A stretch of DNA of 64,000 nt from Vermamoeba vermiformis (GCA_045837725.1 JBEWZL010000270.1:186001-250000); one strand, 5' to 3'; positions 46,844 to 59,716 are shown, counted from the stretch's first letter. Notes: generated by a model not told the origin, from the sequence alone. A program made the numbers and translations.

Positions 46844-49162
46844 CTACTGAACAAGGCACCGATCTATTTTGAAATCAGATTAGATCGCCAGTATTAAGAT
46901 TCAAATATTATACCTTTTCTCTTGCCGTTAGCTTGTTGCCACTTTTTGTAACGATAGTCATAAGCGGCACCAGGCCACCAATTTGAAAATAGATCACCAT
47001 ACTCCCGAAGTGCTTGGAACTCTTTTTTGTCGCAAATCGAGCTATAATTCACCCGCATAAACCAGACACAATAGGCGTGAATCTGAGGGTACTTGTCTCT
47101 GCTGATGTTCGTCCAGTCTATCACGTTCTTCACGTTGATAACTGATTCGACTAAGTAATATTCAATTGACCTCATCATACTCGAAGACCACTAACGTAAA
47201 TAAATAAGTACTTATATAAACAGTTCAATTGGGTACTCTGACCCTTACCGCTTTGGCCAGATCTAACAAATCTTCATCGACATCGCGAGGTAATATTCCG
47301 TCACTCACATAATCCAAGAACTGAACTAGGCGCGGTGAAGGAACATCGACTGCTATTTGGGTCATACTCCCGTCAGATAAGAGCGATCGGAAGTACTCGG
47401 ATCTGCACCATAACAAGGCCTGTTTAAAGGGTTACTACAACTGGGAGTACAGCTAATAAGTACCTTCATCGTAGATAGTATTTTTGTGTCGCTAGCAATC
47501 AGCTCAATGTCGTGCATTGTCTTGATATTCGCAGCGATTGACTTTTTCATTTGTGCACGTCGATTGACTGAACTCGAAATCATTATTAACAAAAGGTAAA
47601 ATAACAACCGTATAACTTACTGTTGTAATCGATACCACACACCTTCGCCAATTGAATGAACTCGTTGGTGGGGGATTGTTTTGGTTTGCCATTGTAAACG
47701 AACTTGATGAACTCCAACAGCTCAACGTGTGACACTTCTGACACTGACACGATGCACACATTGTTGTCGCTCTTCGATGTGAAGTATCCACCGAGTGGCG
47801 AGTGTTCGAGAACCAACTTCTCTAATGACGGGCATGCACTGCACAGCACGAACTTGTGGGAGTAAATCTCTCTAAAGGGATGTTAAAAATGCGTCCGAGA
47901 CCAGTTAGATAGTGAGACATACTTGTCTTCGACACGGAACACGACATCATGGAACAATTTTTCATTTACTAATAGTTCCAACTCGTCGCAAACATCGGGT
48001 CCTGAACCAATAGAAAATTCAGCTCCTTTGCTGTAAGATGCTTCATCTTGCATCAAATAGTATGATTTATAAGGAAGTTCCTCTATTGAACGGATATCGT
48101 CCATATTATTTAAGTAGTAATAAAGAAAACTTACCGTTCGTGATCGAAGGTGGATCTGGCTTTCGTGGCAGATGTGGCTCCGAGGCTAATTGAATTACTC
48201 CAACACCTGCACTAAAAACGCCATTCATCGCTTCATAAAGGCCCTGGTATTCCTTTGCAGAGACCTAACATCGAAGATTAGTCGCTCGATCATTGGATCC
48301 AGGCTTTCTTTTTACACACTTCAAAGAATCCAACGGCATCGACTTGCCTCGCCAGTTCCTGGCCCTGAGTATTGTTGTTAAAAATATATAAGCCAATAGC
48401 ATAGTGAGGCGAATAACGTCCGACTCCCATGACTCGTACCTGTGCAGTGGAAATACATTGCGGGCCAAATTCTTTTCGGAGATCAATTTTGGTGGCCACT
48501 AACACGTACGGAGTAGTAGGGCAGTATTTAGTAATCTCTGGCACCCACTAACAAAATATAAACGATGTTAAACTCGAGATCGAGCAAAATTTTAGTTTGA
48601 TTGATGTTACCTTCTCTGCAACATTAGCAAAGGAAGTTCCGTCACCAACGCTATAGGCAATAATAATGACATCCGCTGAAACGTAACTAAAGCTAATCAG
48701 CCTACCGCGAGAAGGATTTTACAAATCCACTTACCTAAGAGGTCTCAATCGATCATATTCCGATGAACCTGTAAACAAATATTCAGTAATTGATATCTTA
48801 AACTAGAAATAGCTTCGTACTGACCTGCGGTGTCCCAAATTGACATTTGGGTCGGCCTGCCCTCAACGATCACGTTTGCCTGATATCCTTGCCATCATAT
48901 TGCAATTAACTAAATATTAAAAGTAGCCAGCGCTTACCATCAAAAAAGGTTGGTGGATCGACTAATAAAAATAAAATAAATAATTATTTAATTCGAACCA
49001 TTAATCACTTGGGCTTACTTGGAAATTGATTTGATGTATATGTAATACAAATTGAGGTCTAAATAAAATTACTGTTAATAAATCTCTCGGATTACTTTCG
49101 CCCACAGGTTTTACCTTTCCAACGGCAGTGTCGCCGACAATTACCACTTTACAAGGTATCAT
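46844..49162 (-). CDS. RhoBTB-type GTPase with C-terminal CAAX box (copy 2), Gln61 replaced by Ser
   Basis: ATG at 49162 (MIPCKVVIVGDTAVGK). Same exon plan as copy 1. GTPase motifs: GDTAVGKTSICITY, DPPTFFDG with switch-I Thr, DTAGSSEYDRLRPLS where Ser replaces Gln61, ATKIDLRK. The linker reads HLPRKPDPP; the BTB domain is almost the same as copy 1 ([28 protein letters not shown]), then LWCRSEYFRSLLSD and a conserved C-terminal part (WTNISRDKYPQIHAYCVWFM). The final intron starts at GTATAATATT and the last exon gives KDRCLVQ, stop 46844-46846. The change at Gln61 predicts slow hydrolysis, so this copy may be mostly GTP-bound. Confidence 0.83.
47512..47995. repeat. BTB segment, partner of 41832-42330
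   Basis: Second member of the near-identical BTB pair described at 41832-42330; the match fades out toward both ends. Confidence 0.8.
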
Positions 49163-49446
49163 GGCCAGTTAATCTGGCTTTTCCATTGGTGGAACTAAAT
49201 ATGTATTATCATTGTTTTCATTCAGCTAAAGCAACGTGTGAACCGATGGTAAATTTCAGCAAAAATCAACGTGTTGTTGTTTACCCCGATTAATAATAAT
49301 CGATCATAGGATTGTTAATATTCTGCAACTATGCAGCCTTTCAATGCATCCTTATTTTGGAAATTTTGCTCCCGTTAATCATCTCCATAACGAAGCAGAG
49401 TCTGCGGTATTAGAGGAGCGTGATTTATACTATAATGATAATTTTA

Positions 49447-51814
49447 TTAATTTCCCCACGTGGAAGGGCTGAACTTGCCAGGGTTGATACCGAACACCGT
49501 GGTCAATACTTCAATAACACCTGAGTAAGTTAAGAACAAACCAATCAGCACACCAAAGACGCAGATAAGAACGTCCATAATCTTTTGAAGTCCCGAATAC
49601 GAATTCTTCTCGTCATCAGAAGCGAACTTTTTGAAAAATGCACGGCGCATCAAAGGCGGCAAAATGAAGGCTTGGATCGACAGCGACAAACCAGAAATCA
49701 AATCAATGACACTCTAAAAGACAATTTTGTTAGAATTATATGATAATATAAGTAATCGTATTGAATTTAAAATACCTGGAACGAATCGGTCAAAGCGAAC
49801 GAAATGCCCATGACCGCGCTAACGAGAATAGTTCTGAAAACAATTCTCGGAATTGCGTCACGCTTAATTTTGAGCTTGCTCAGCAACGATTCTTCAATGA
49901 TTTCACGAGCAGGTACGATAACGACCAAGAACGTGAAGAACAGATCCACGACCAACGCAACACGAGCAATTGATGCAAAGGTGCCCATTGGAATATTCTA
50001 ATAAAAGTGATGTTAGACCGATATAAGATTACATGTTTAAGCCTCGAAGCACCAGATCCATGCACGTTTTAAAAAAAGCGATAACGAAGATCCCGTAATC
50101 TCTTAGAATTAACACTTACGTTAATAATAATGCCTTGAGTCTCACTGCCCCACAACATATAGCTCAATGTAGCCAAGACCAAGTTGAGAATAGTAATCAG
50201 AGTGAAACTGATGTTCACTGCTTTGCCGAACTGCTGCCTGTTCTGCATCGATTGTTCGATCGGCACAGCCTACAATACAATTAATACACTATTATCCCAT
50301 ATATGGGTCACACTTACAATAATATGAATGGCAAATAAGAAGAAAGCAGGGCCAAAGAATTGTGGGAAACTGGGTCTGATTGGTGGGTACGCCTCGGGAT
50401 CGAACGGGCTGTGCAAGTCATGCACACGAGTTGAAAATCCGTAGTAGAGTAGTGCAATAACTGCAATGACTACTGCAAGATCGCCCAAAATGGAAGTGTA
50501 CGCTAAATACCTGCAAAGACAAAATTAGCCAAGGTTGATACGCGAGAAAGTTTAACTCGCTTATAATAATATTGATACTATTAAGCCTTAGTATTATAGA
50601 TACTACGTACTTGAATGATCTAAGCCAAGACAAGAAAATCAAAGGCACTGCTAAGATTAAAATCCACCAGCGGCTGCCGATCGCATCCCAGACAGAGATC
50701 AACATTTGAGAGCTAACAAGAACATTAGGATCATTAAATATATCTACTAATAATATCATTGTTCGTACCAGAACACCAAATAAGCCGAGCATGCGCCAAT
50801 AGACAAAATAACGATTGAAATGTACATCAGAGTTCCCATTGTTGAGCCAAGCAACTCACTAACAATATCGACGTAACTAACTGACTTTCTGTCATTGAAT
50901 TTCAGCTTGTTTTTGCAGAAGATAAGGATCTATAAATAGCAGCAAAGTTAGAAAAGGTAATACCGATCCTTTTCGAGAATTTTCGCGTAATCACGTAGTA
51001 GAATCTTTAATATAGATGGGCTATTACCTTAAGAGTATATGCGCACAAAAATCCTAAGAAAATCAAGCCAACAATACTGGCCCAAAGACCTCCTTTCAGA
51101 AATCCGGCTGGTAACGCGAAGGATCCAGCACCGACAGCAGCTTTCATTAAACTAACAATAGCGTGACCCATTCTATGACAAAAGTAATTAGAAATCACGC
51201 CTTAATAATGTAGGTGAAAAGTTGATCGAACTTGGAACGCAGCAACAAAGGCTAGTTTAAACTATAATCGCATCGATAAATATCTATAAATATACTTACG
51301 ATTGCTTGGTGGAATCGTGTGGTGCAGCACCTTTACCGCTTTCAAGCAGAGGCTGTTGTTCAGATCCAGCAGAACGAAAAGCGCGGTTGATACTACCAAC
51401 ACCACTTCCGTACCTGCACGCATATATAAGAATTTTAAGAGAAAAAATATTCGAAAAGGTGAGTAATAAAGGCTTGCTATTCTAGGATAGCAAAAATCTC
51501 TGGATCGCGTTAATTTCTAACGGCCACAGAATTTAAAAATAAAACCATTGGCTGAACTAATGTTAAATTGATGACGATAATTCTAAGGTCTGGTCTGCCT
51601 GATAATTACCAATTAATAAAGGCGTCGGCTTGATCTTCGCCGACATAATTGCGTTTCAATGGCAACGGCTCTGATCTGAAATTAATGGGGTCAATATTAC
51701 CATTTATGAGACTCCTTATGATAGTGTTTCATACCTGTATTCCGCGGGGTTGATCGCCAGAGTTGCTCCACGAGGAAGGGGCTCTGAACGGTATTGCTTT
51801 GAAAGATCATCCAT
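49447..51814 (-). CDS. Amino acid/auxin permease (AAAP, SLC36/38-like) transporter
   Basis: ATG at 51814 (MDDLSKQYRSEPLPRG), an acidic/basic cytosolic N tail with a duplicated YRSEPLP unit, then about eleven hydrophobic spans over roughly nine exons. Span 1 carries the family signature SLMKAAVGAGSFALPAGF, in which GAGxxALP is the unwound substrate site. Others include LIFLGFLCAYTLKI, YISIVILSIGACSAY and GISFALTDSFQ. The last exon ends FSPSTWGN. These carriers move neutral amino acids with protons or sodium across plasma or vacuolar membrane; the substrate cannot be told from the sequence. A divergent promoter of about 260 bases is shared with the WD40 gene. Confidence 0.88.
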
Positions 51815-52074
51815 TTACAGCCTTGTATGTGGATGATTTGTTTCGCCAACTGACATAAGCAACAAAAATAGGCCCTTGGTAATTTTTCGGCAGGAATTTT
51901 CTTTGATTCAGAAGATTCGGATCCAGGGAAGAAGCTTCTTTGGTCGTGCAGTTCTATACACTTAACAAGGTGAGAAATGAGCATACAATTCGTAGACTAG
52001 TTATGTCTCCTCTGCCGAACAGGACTGAAGCGACAGATCGGTAGTTCACAGTTGAATCTATTACTTTTGATAAA

Positions 52075-53760
52075 ATGGAAGTGAACAACACAAACACTGA
52101 TAATACAGCGCCTACAAATAAGAAGGATATCGCTAGATCCTTTCTGAAAGGCCACAAAGAGAGTGTCACCTGTTTGGATCTGATAGGTCATCGAGATCTT
52201 CTTTTGTCTGGCAGTGACGTAAGTAAATTCTCTATATTTTGTTGCCCTATATCTCTTCGTTATCGTACCACCATTGCAGCAACAAAAGCGGGAGATCTGC
52301 CCAACATATTAAAACAAAAAATCCTGTCTGTGCTCCAAAAAATTCTGAAAAATTAATTGTAGGATAATTCGGTTAGAATATGGGACTTGAACACGGGAAA
52401 AAGTATTAAAGCATTATTAGCATTTGATTCAGACGCGGTATGTTTGGAACATTATCTTCTCTCGTGTTTAAGCGTACCTAATGGGATGTCATTACCTTTA
52501 ATATAGCCTACTAGCATTACACATTCACATAAGGATGATAATAAGATCTATGTTAGCCATGGAACCAAGATCTCAACGTTTGATCTACGAAGGCCCGAAA
52601 TTTTATTAAAACAAGCTGAATCGACTTACAACTATTGCAAAGACGAAATTAATGATGTATGTTCTTATAGTATAGTATTTTAATATGTATTAACAATTTA
52701 TTCGCCAGATCCAATTGTTCTCTAACGATAAAGTTGATTATCTTATCTCCGCCGACGATTCAGGCACGATAAACTTTTATGATATGAAAGAAAATGTTCT
52801 TAAAGAGAGTGTCGGAACCATTAAAGGCCACACCAACGTAAGTTTTACCTCACGGATCCACCATATTCCAATATCAATAGGTATCTAACTTCCATCTTCT
52901 ATAATAGATCGTATCGACTATTAAACTTTTGCCGTCGGCTTCTCAAGGTAAGTATATAATATGTTATGTTCTGTGAAGACCTAAGGCGCACGCAGCTCGT
53001 GGATCTATCTGATGCAAAATGAATGTACTGCTAATCAGATTTACTTTTTAGTGCTTAGTGGAGGCCTAGATTGCAAAGTGATTCAATGGGACATTGAAAA
53101 ACGAAGAGCTGTTCACACGTATAACGTTAACGGTACGGACAGTGAGTGAAATCGTTACCCCGATCTAACCGCTGTTTTCTGCAGAGGTCGTAACGAAACA
53201 AGTTATCAATCCACCATATGTTCATAACTTGTCTATTACAAATGATGCGAAATACTTTGCTGCAGCGTTGGGCAATGGATCTGTTCCCGTCTATGATACG
53301 AGCAACTACGAACAATTAGGCCTTTTAGAAGACGCTCACTCAGTCGTAGTATCCCATGTGTAAGTCATATATAGCAATTAATCCTATATGATCGCTTCTG
53401 AACGAACCGGATCCGCTCCAACTACGACCCTTCAGATCCAGATTACTAACGTAATTAAATAGGCTGTTCTTAAACGATAGTCCACAATCACTCCTAACGG
53501 CAGGAAATGACGGATTAATCAAATTTTGGAAGCTTAAATACGAGCAAAAGAAGAATATTAAACCCGTGGCTAAAAATAGAAGGAAGAATAATAACAATAA
53601 TGAGGAAGAAGAGAAAGTTAACGACTTTGGTACGCTTAATTTAGTGATTAATCATAATTCGAAGATGAATACTGTCATTAGTAGCAATAACAATCAAAAC
53701 GAAAAAATATTCGTTGGAGATCTGTCCAATAATATTACTTGTTATTCAATAAACGGATAA
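52075..53760 (+). CDS. WD40-repeat protein, WDR53-like
   Basis: ATG at 52075 (MEVNNTNTDNTAPTNKK). About nine exons give five to seven WD repeats: LKGHKESVTCLDL...NSVRIWDLNTGK, DYLISADDSGTINFYDM, IKGHTNIVSTIKLLP, VLSGGLDCKVIQWDIEK, and TAGNDGLIKFWKL. The order of a strong first GH...WD repeat, an acidic FDLRRP repeat and a late GGLDCKxxxWD repeat matches WDR53, thought to be a DCAF-type receptor of CUL4-DDB1 ubiquitin ligase; the specific name is moderately supported. The C terminus is low-complexity Asn/Glu/Lys (RRKNNNNNEEEE) before a last repeat-like DLSNNITCYS. Confidence 0.75.
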
Positions 53761-53830
53761 ATTCGCTTCATCATACCAAATTTTATATTAATTCGCGTTT
53801 TTATTGGTTGTTTACTATTTACAAATTATT

Positions 53831-54944
53831 TTAGTATGTTGTGTAGTCCTTACTCGCTTTCCGCCTGAAATTAACTAGCGCCAATATAACAAATAGGCCT
53901 ATTTTAAGAAATCAGCATTAGTTTTAGTCATACATAATAGCTTTCGATCAAATATTCGATTTTAGTACGTACCTATAACAACTAAAATTCCTACTACAAA
54001 TTGCGCGACGCCAACTTGCCATAGAATGTATCCACCATGGTTTTTCTAAGTAATATTGTCAGTAATTATTACTGTAATTCGCGCTCCATAATATATGGTG
54101 CCTTAATTGTGTTTTTAGGACTGACTCGAAGCGAGAAAACTAGATCTCAAGAAAATCATTGCCTTTTATGGAATTTAGCAAACGGCATGAAAATTAAACG
54201 CTACGTAACACTGTTATGCTATTAAGGATTTTGTTCTAAGGGATTTAATAGAAAATTGGAAGGTACTTACACAAAGGTCGCCGATCGGCCCAAACAAGGA
54301 CGCACCTCCAAACACTTCCCATGCCATCATAAACAACGTGTTTATAGACACCAGAATAACGATGCTCATGAGGCCAAAACTAAGGAAAGAAAAAAGTATT
54401 AGTTACAGATCCAACACGTCAAATCAATTTGACGCTAAAAGCGAAACTACGCGATACCGGCATTAAATATTATGTAAATTTGACGAAAAGAGGGCAATTA
54501 GTTATTTTCGTGCTTTAGAAATGTCTTGGGATATTTGACTTTGCAACACGAAGCATTTTGAAACAGTTTACCAAAATAAATCATAATAATAACAAAATAA
54601 TTATATATTCGCTATTAGACGATTCGTCAAGCCAATGTGATTCATATTTAGCGAGTAGAAATATTTTTAAAATTATTTTTTTATGTTGTTTACCTTGTAG
54701 GAATGCAGAATAAACACGGGAGTGAAATTAGACCCGAACCTAGTGCTATCATTGAATTGACCATAATCCACATATTTAAAGTGTTATCGATCCGTCCTTC
54801 TTCCTGATCTTTCAATTCTGATCCACATTCGTCGTAATGCTTAGCAGCAATAAACAATCCAGTGCCATATAATGGCAGATATATCAATATAAATAATACT
54901 AGCCATAGAATTAAGGCTATTGTTCTCTTCCTTGCTGGACTCAT
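53831..54944 (-). CDS. Small four-span membrane protein
   Basis: Four exons: 54944-54690, about 54380-54272, about 54045-53970, about 53900-53831. ATG at 54944 (MSPARKRTIAL). Spans: ALILWLVLFILIYLPLYGTG, WIMVNSMIALGSGLISLPCL, FGLMSIVILVSINTLFM and ILWQVGVAQFVVGILVVIGLF, then a short basic tail (NFRRKASKDYTTY). The loop between spans 1 and 2 has CGSELKDQEEG. Overall tetraspan-like topology but without the CCG motif of true tetraspanins, so I leave the family open. Its 3' end lies only 70 bases from the convergent WD40 gene. Confidence 0.65.
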
Positions 54945-55328
54945 TCACGCAATTAAACAAAATAAATTCTGCTACGAACGAGATGAATTCTTGCTAGTTT
55001 CTGCAATGGGAGCTTGCTGAATGCATAGTAAATAACTGTAATTGTTATCCGCCTTTCCTTACTACGGAAAATTAGCTCGTTTTTCACATGTATTTGTACC
55101 AGAACTTGGCCTCGCCCAATTAAACGAATAAACCCATCTTATAATTGATTTATATGAGTGATAGCACCAGGATAGAAACTCCACTAGCTTACCTATGAGC
55201 GCCGGTTAAATTTTACGTCGGCTTTTTGCTGATCAATTTTCTTCTAACGTTTTCTTGTGTAGCCACTATAGTCGATTACTATTCATGTGATAATAGATGA
55301 ACACAATGGCTTTTTAGTCGACATTAAC
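54945..55328. promoter_or_regulatory. Divergent intergenic region
   Basis: About 380 bases between two divergent start codons, expected to contain both promoters. No recognised element. Confidence 0.35.
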
Positions 55329-56705
55329 ATGGAAGACGCAGTGGAATTATGGCCGTCCTCGATCGGTACTTCAAAGTCTAAAAAATTGATCGTATTTATT
55401 GGTTTAATTATACCTTTCTTTCTCTTCATAATATCGAGGACAGATTTGTTGGGAAGGATCACACGGAGCACAGATCAAACTTTTTGTTTCAAAGCTTCTA
55501 AAGATCAAGTTATTCTGGATCCGTTTTTTAGATTGGAAAATAATGGATGTAGGTCTACTATTATGGAGCCTTCCTTTGTTGACGAAATGATAATGAACAA
55601 ACGCTGCGATTCCGATCCACTTAACTTTTTTCTGCTGTGGTCAACAGGTCGCAACCAATGGAAGCTAAAGCATTATAGAGTAATTGATAGTATATTTACG
55701 TACCATCCTAATGCTAGAGTATACTTAATAACCAAGTTTATGTCTGCAACGGACTTCGCATTCTATTCAGAACGTTATGATTTGGTCCACGTTGTTATGG
55801 ACCCCAAAAAAATATTTGAAAATACTCCGCTAGAGCGGTGGCTAAAAGAAACGCCAAATTTCAAAGAGCACCAATACTTTTTCAGCCATCTAACGGATGC
55901 GATACGACTAGCTCTTCTATGGAAATATGGTGGCGTATATATGGACACCGACGCGATTTTAATAAGAAATATCGATAAAGTACGCAATGCAGTTGGTCGA
56001 CAGCACCCTTCAGAAATTGCATCTGGAAACGAGTTTAACGGTAAGCATCACTTCAATAGGAATCATCAATACTTAACTAGAACCTTAACTTTTCTTGTGG
56101 CCATATGCGGCAACGACCTAACGTTTGATACTATTAGGAGCTGTCATGGTGTTCGATCGCATGCATCCATTCTTGTACTACGCAATGCACCGCTTGATTT
56201 CAACCTACGATCCTGATAGATGGGATACAGCTGGTCCCGACGTCATTACTAGCTGCGTTAACGGCTGGAGTGCGTTGCATCCTTTCATGTTGCGTTGGAT
56301 TCCGCGACACGAAGTTGGTACGTTCACATCACGCTCCCTAATCATAATTATTATATCATTATTAATATTTCGAATAAAGGCACCATAGAGCTTCCAAACG
56401 AACCCGTTGGCTCGCCATTTGTAACGGTCTTTATGGATCAGTACGCGTTCTATCCGGTGTCTTGGTGGAACACTTCAGATCGGGTTGATATGAATCCAAC
56501 TCACCCCGAACTGCCTCAGTATAAGATAGATGTCGATAAAAGAACATACGTCTATCACTACTTTAATCAAATGATTAGAAATGATCAACTTGCGCAAGGC
56601 AGGTACTTGTTTGAGCTATTGCAAAGAGCTTGCTTGTTCGAATGCAGCTACACCAACCTTGAAATGGGGGTTATACATATCATTGATAAAAAGGCGTGTG
56701 CGTAA
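55329..56705 (+). CDS. Type II membrane glycosyltransferase with DXD motif (GT32/A4GALT-like)
   Basis: First ATG of the frame at 55329 (MEDAVELWPSSIG). Three exons, about 55329-56040, 56145-56325 and 56382-56705, joined in phase (NEFN|AVMVFDRMHP; HEV|GTIELPNE). A signal anchor (LIVFIGLIIPFFLFII) near residue 25 is followed by a lumenal domain. The sugar-binding DXD motif is seen in DAIRLALLWKYGGVYMDTDAIL, with AGPDVITSCVNGW and FYPVSWW as in A4GALT/GT32-type alpha-glycosyltransferases of the Golgi. These use UDP- or GDP-sugars with Mn. The acceptor is unknown. Confidence 0.85.
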
Positions 56706-57168
56706 TAGGCTTTGTCGTGCATTGAAGAAGAACCATTCGGGATCTATTACTTGCTCATTATCGTAAAACGCCAACAAAGAGCTAGCTGAAGTGAGGATGG
56801 TGTGTCAATAATGCACTCGTGAGACTCAATATTGTCGATCATTTGTGATATTGTCGATGAGCTGCATATGTCTATAACAATCAATAAAATGATCTGCGGA
56901 TCCATACTTCCACGAGGCTCGATGCTACCAGTAATTCATCTATTGCTGAGTATTGCACTCTCATTAGACTACAGTGAGTCCCCTGTCATATTTATAGCGG
57001 TCGCATAACTCTTGCTTTCAATTCTTGTGAGAATAGTCTATCAAAAGCTACCGATTTATTGTGCAATCGGCAACGTGTAACTATCTACAATTCACTATGG
57101 CAACTGTCTCTCATATTACTTCGTGCTAAGCTCGTCAAGGCTATGTGCACGTATAATAATTGGTCCTC
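56706..57168. other. Intergenic, nothing recognised
   Basis: A 460-base convergent gap; no coding exon, RNA gene or repeat recognised. Confidence 0.5.
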
Positions 57169-57701
57169 TTAAACGCTTTGACCAGGCATTGTCAGGAGGT
57201 GATTGCGCAATGAACGGCTGAACACTGCAGCGGCAATCTATAGGCAAAACAATGCGCGTCAATATTGCATATAATATGTCCTATTAAAAAACAAACTTTG
57301 AAAGTGTGTTTGAGCAAAGGCACAACACTAACAACGTTGCGAAAAAAATTGAAAAATTGGGCGCGAACTAGTCACACGACGTGGTGCGCGTTCATATTGA
57401 GGGTTATTAGCTCGTACCTTGATAACTACTTCCAAAGCGGTCAATACTATAGCGAAAACGTTCAACCAGCCAATGTTAATGCTAAGAAGCTCGATCAACA
57501 GCACGAACAAATCTGCAACAGGAGAAACAATGGCAAGCCAAAAGAACTGTTTTCGCGACATGAACAATTATTACCAAGCTATAGCAAAGCATTAAATGTA
57601 CTCACGATATGGAGCGCCCCCGGTCTCATTAAATCTTGGCCGTAGTAACCCAAGAAGGCCAAGACGAAATCGCTCGTGGAAGTCGTTGTAGCAGTCATCA
57701 T
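57169..57701 (-). CDS. Small hydrophobic protein, unknown
   Basis: Three exons inferred from splice signals and phase: 57701-about 57606 (MMTATTTSTSDFVLAFLGYY), about 57545-57417 (FFWLAIVSPVADLFVLLIEL, then WLNVFAIVLTALEVVIK), about 57246-57169 (IAAAVFSRSLRNHLL). Roughly 97 residues with two probable membrane spans in exon 2. No family recognised. An upstream exon cannot be excluded. Confidence 0.4.
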
Positions 57702-58428
57702 AAAGTGGATAATATTGATAAACTACGTAAAGATTAGAAATATGGGTCATACAGAAGGTGCGAGTTACCGTATCCGCACAAACAATTTTCAAAATTCCAA
57801 AATTATTATTATAATGGTCATAATAATACCAATAATCCTCCAAGTGCCATACGAAGTCGTCCTGCTAACACCCGAGAGATTAGCGACGGGGTTGTCGTAG
57901 GTTGCGCGGGATCGTACAAGCCTCCCCCTCAGCGCCACGCTCTATAAAGAACGGTAATTGTTAATTTTTTTGTTCATTCGGGTCCATAAATCAGCAATAA
58001 AATCCACAAAGTAATAAAGCTGCGATAAAGATACTATTGCAACGACGATGTGGATTCGCCACGTCCAAAACGAAGAAATTTACCAGTATTGATAGATTGA
58101 TCGGCCATTATTGTTTTGCGATAATGTCGAGTAAAAAGCTGCCAAAGCTTCCCTCGTACTTGCGAATTTTCTCAAACTGGTGCCCTGAAATTTCGTCCTA
58201 AACATTTTCCGAAGAAAAGTCTCGCAAAATCGCCCAAAGAACACACAAGGAAACTGAGAAAAAGAGCAGACAAACGGAAAACAGGGAATATTTATGGCAA
58301 AATTCTGGTCCTCGTTTTCAATTCGCCTCCTAGGAACACTAAACCACAGCTACTTATATTCACCAAGTCATTTTGACTCAATACATTTCACACTTCGGTC
58401 AGATTACATAATCAACACAACCAATACA
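57702..58428. other. Intergenic region with unclear upstream exons
   Basis: About 730 bases between a minus-strand small gene and the plus-strand ankyrin gene. The ankyrin frame stays open back to an ATG at 58294 (MAKFWSSFSIRLL), which is a possible alternative start. No other feature seen. Confidence 0.4.
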
Positions 58429-59716
58429 ATGATGATGAATGTTAACAACACTTTTGGTGATGATGGAAAGTTTTCCAACGGGCCGTCAACCGGCACCGTT
58501 AACAACAAACAATTCTCTCAGCTCATGACCGAGATGCGATCAATGCGTATGTAATCCACGACACCACAAAATATCTTGTTCAAAATTTTTATAATTCCAT
58601 CAATAACATATTACAATAATTTATTTTACGTAGTTGCACGTGTTACCAAATTATTACTAAGCAAAATTCTGTCCATCTTCTCAAGAAATTTTCGCACGAA
58701 TTAACCGTTAATTTTATAAGAATACAAGGACTAATAATAATTTTTCGTTATTACAGCCAGTTTTATCGAACCTAAACGAGTCAACACCACAAACAACTTC
58801 AACATGACCGCTGTTGCTCAACAAATTCTCTTGCCCGACGCACGTGGCTTTACTCCCCTCATCTACGCTTGCTCCAATGGTGCTTACGAAACTGTATCTA
58901 CTTTATTGAACCTCATTGCTCCTCATGGATCTTGGTTTAACGCCTCCCTCAACTTCCGTGACCCCAAGCAAGGTACGTTTCAAGATTGAGCTCAGATCGC
59001 TATTTTTGCGAAATTTATGTTAATTTGAATTTCTGACCGTTTTCTCAAGAGCAAATACTGATTTCATTTAATTAATAGGCAAGACTCCTCTTCACTTTGC
59101 AGTCGAAAACAACCACAACGAAATTGCAAAGATTTTGATCGAACAAGGAGCTAATCTGAACTTGCCTGACTTCACCGGCAAGCAAGCCTTGCACTTTGCA
59201 GTTTTGGGTGGCAACGTTGAACTCGTGGAATTCATTTTACAACACGGAGGCAATGTTAACGCTCAAGACGTCGACGGATTAACTCCCATTCACTACGCTG
59301 CTACCACTGGCAACGTCTCCGTCTTGGTCTTGTTGGTCCGTTTTGGTGCTTTTATCAACACTCAAGACCACCAAGGCGAGACTGCTCTCTTCTATGCTGT
59401 TCGTGAAGGCCAGATCAACGCTCTCAAGTTGCTTTTGCAAGCTGGTGCTAATCCGGCTTTGCAAAATGAAGACGAAGAGACCGTTGTTGAATTGTGCCAA
59501 GAACTCAACGACCAATCTTTGTTGGCTGTCTTCAATGGCGCCGTCGGTCACTCCAACGCTCAACATCGACAATTCGAGATCTTCCAAACTGTTAATACTT
59601 GCGAATCCGGAAAGATCCAATCGAGCGAGTTTGATGGTTGCGCTATGGACTGCGACGCTCCTTGCGCCAGTGCTAATTTCCTTCTCCCTGAACAACGTCC
59701 TTTGTCGTACGTTTGA
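58429..59716 (+). CDS. Ankyrin-repeat protein
   Basis: Three exons: 58429-58549, about 58758-58971 and 59080-59716. I start at the ATG cluster 58429 (MMMNVNNTFGDDGK); 58294 is the alternative. A short Asn-rich leader is followed by about five canonical 33-residue ankyrin repeats (DARGFTPLIYACSNGAYETV, GKTPLHFAVENNHNEIAKIL, GKQALHFAVLGGNVELVEFI, GLTPIHYAATTGNVSVLVLL, GETALFYAVREGQINALKLL). They differ wholly from the Cys/Trp-marked repeats at 34.5 kb. The tail has a Cys cluster (DGCAMDCDAPCAS). Ankyrin arrays bind protein partners; the partner is unknown. Confidence 0.85.
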
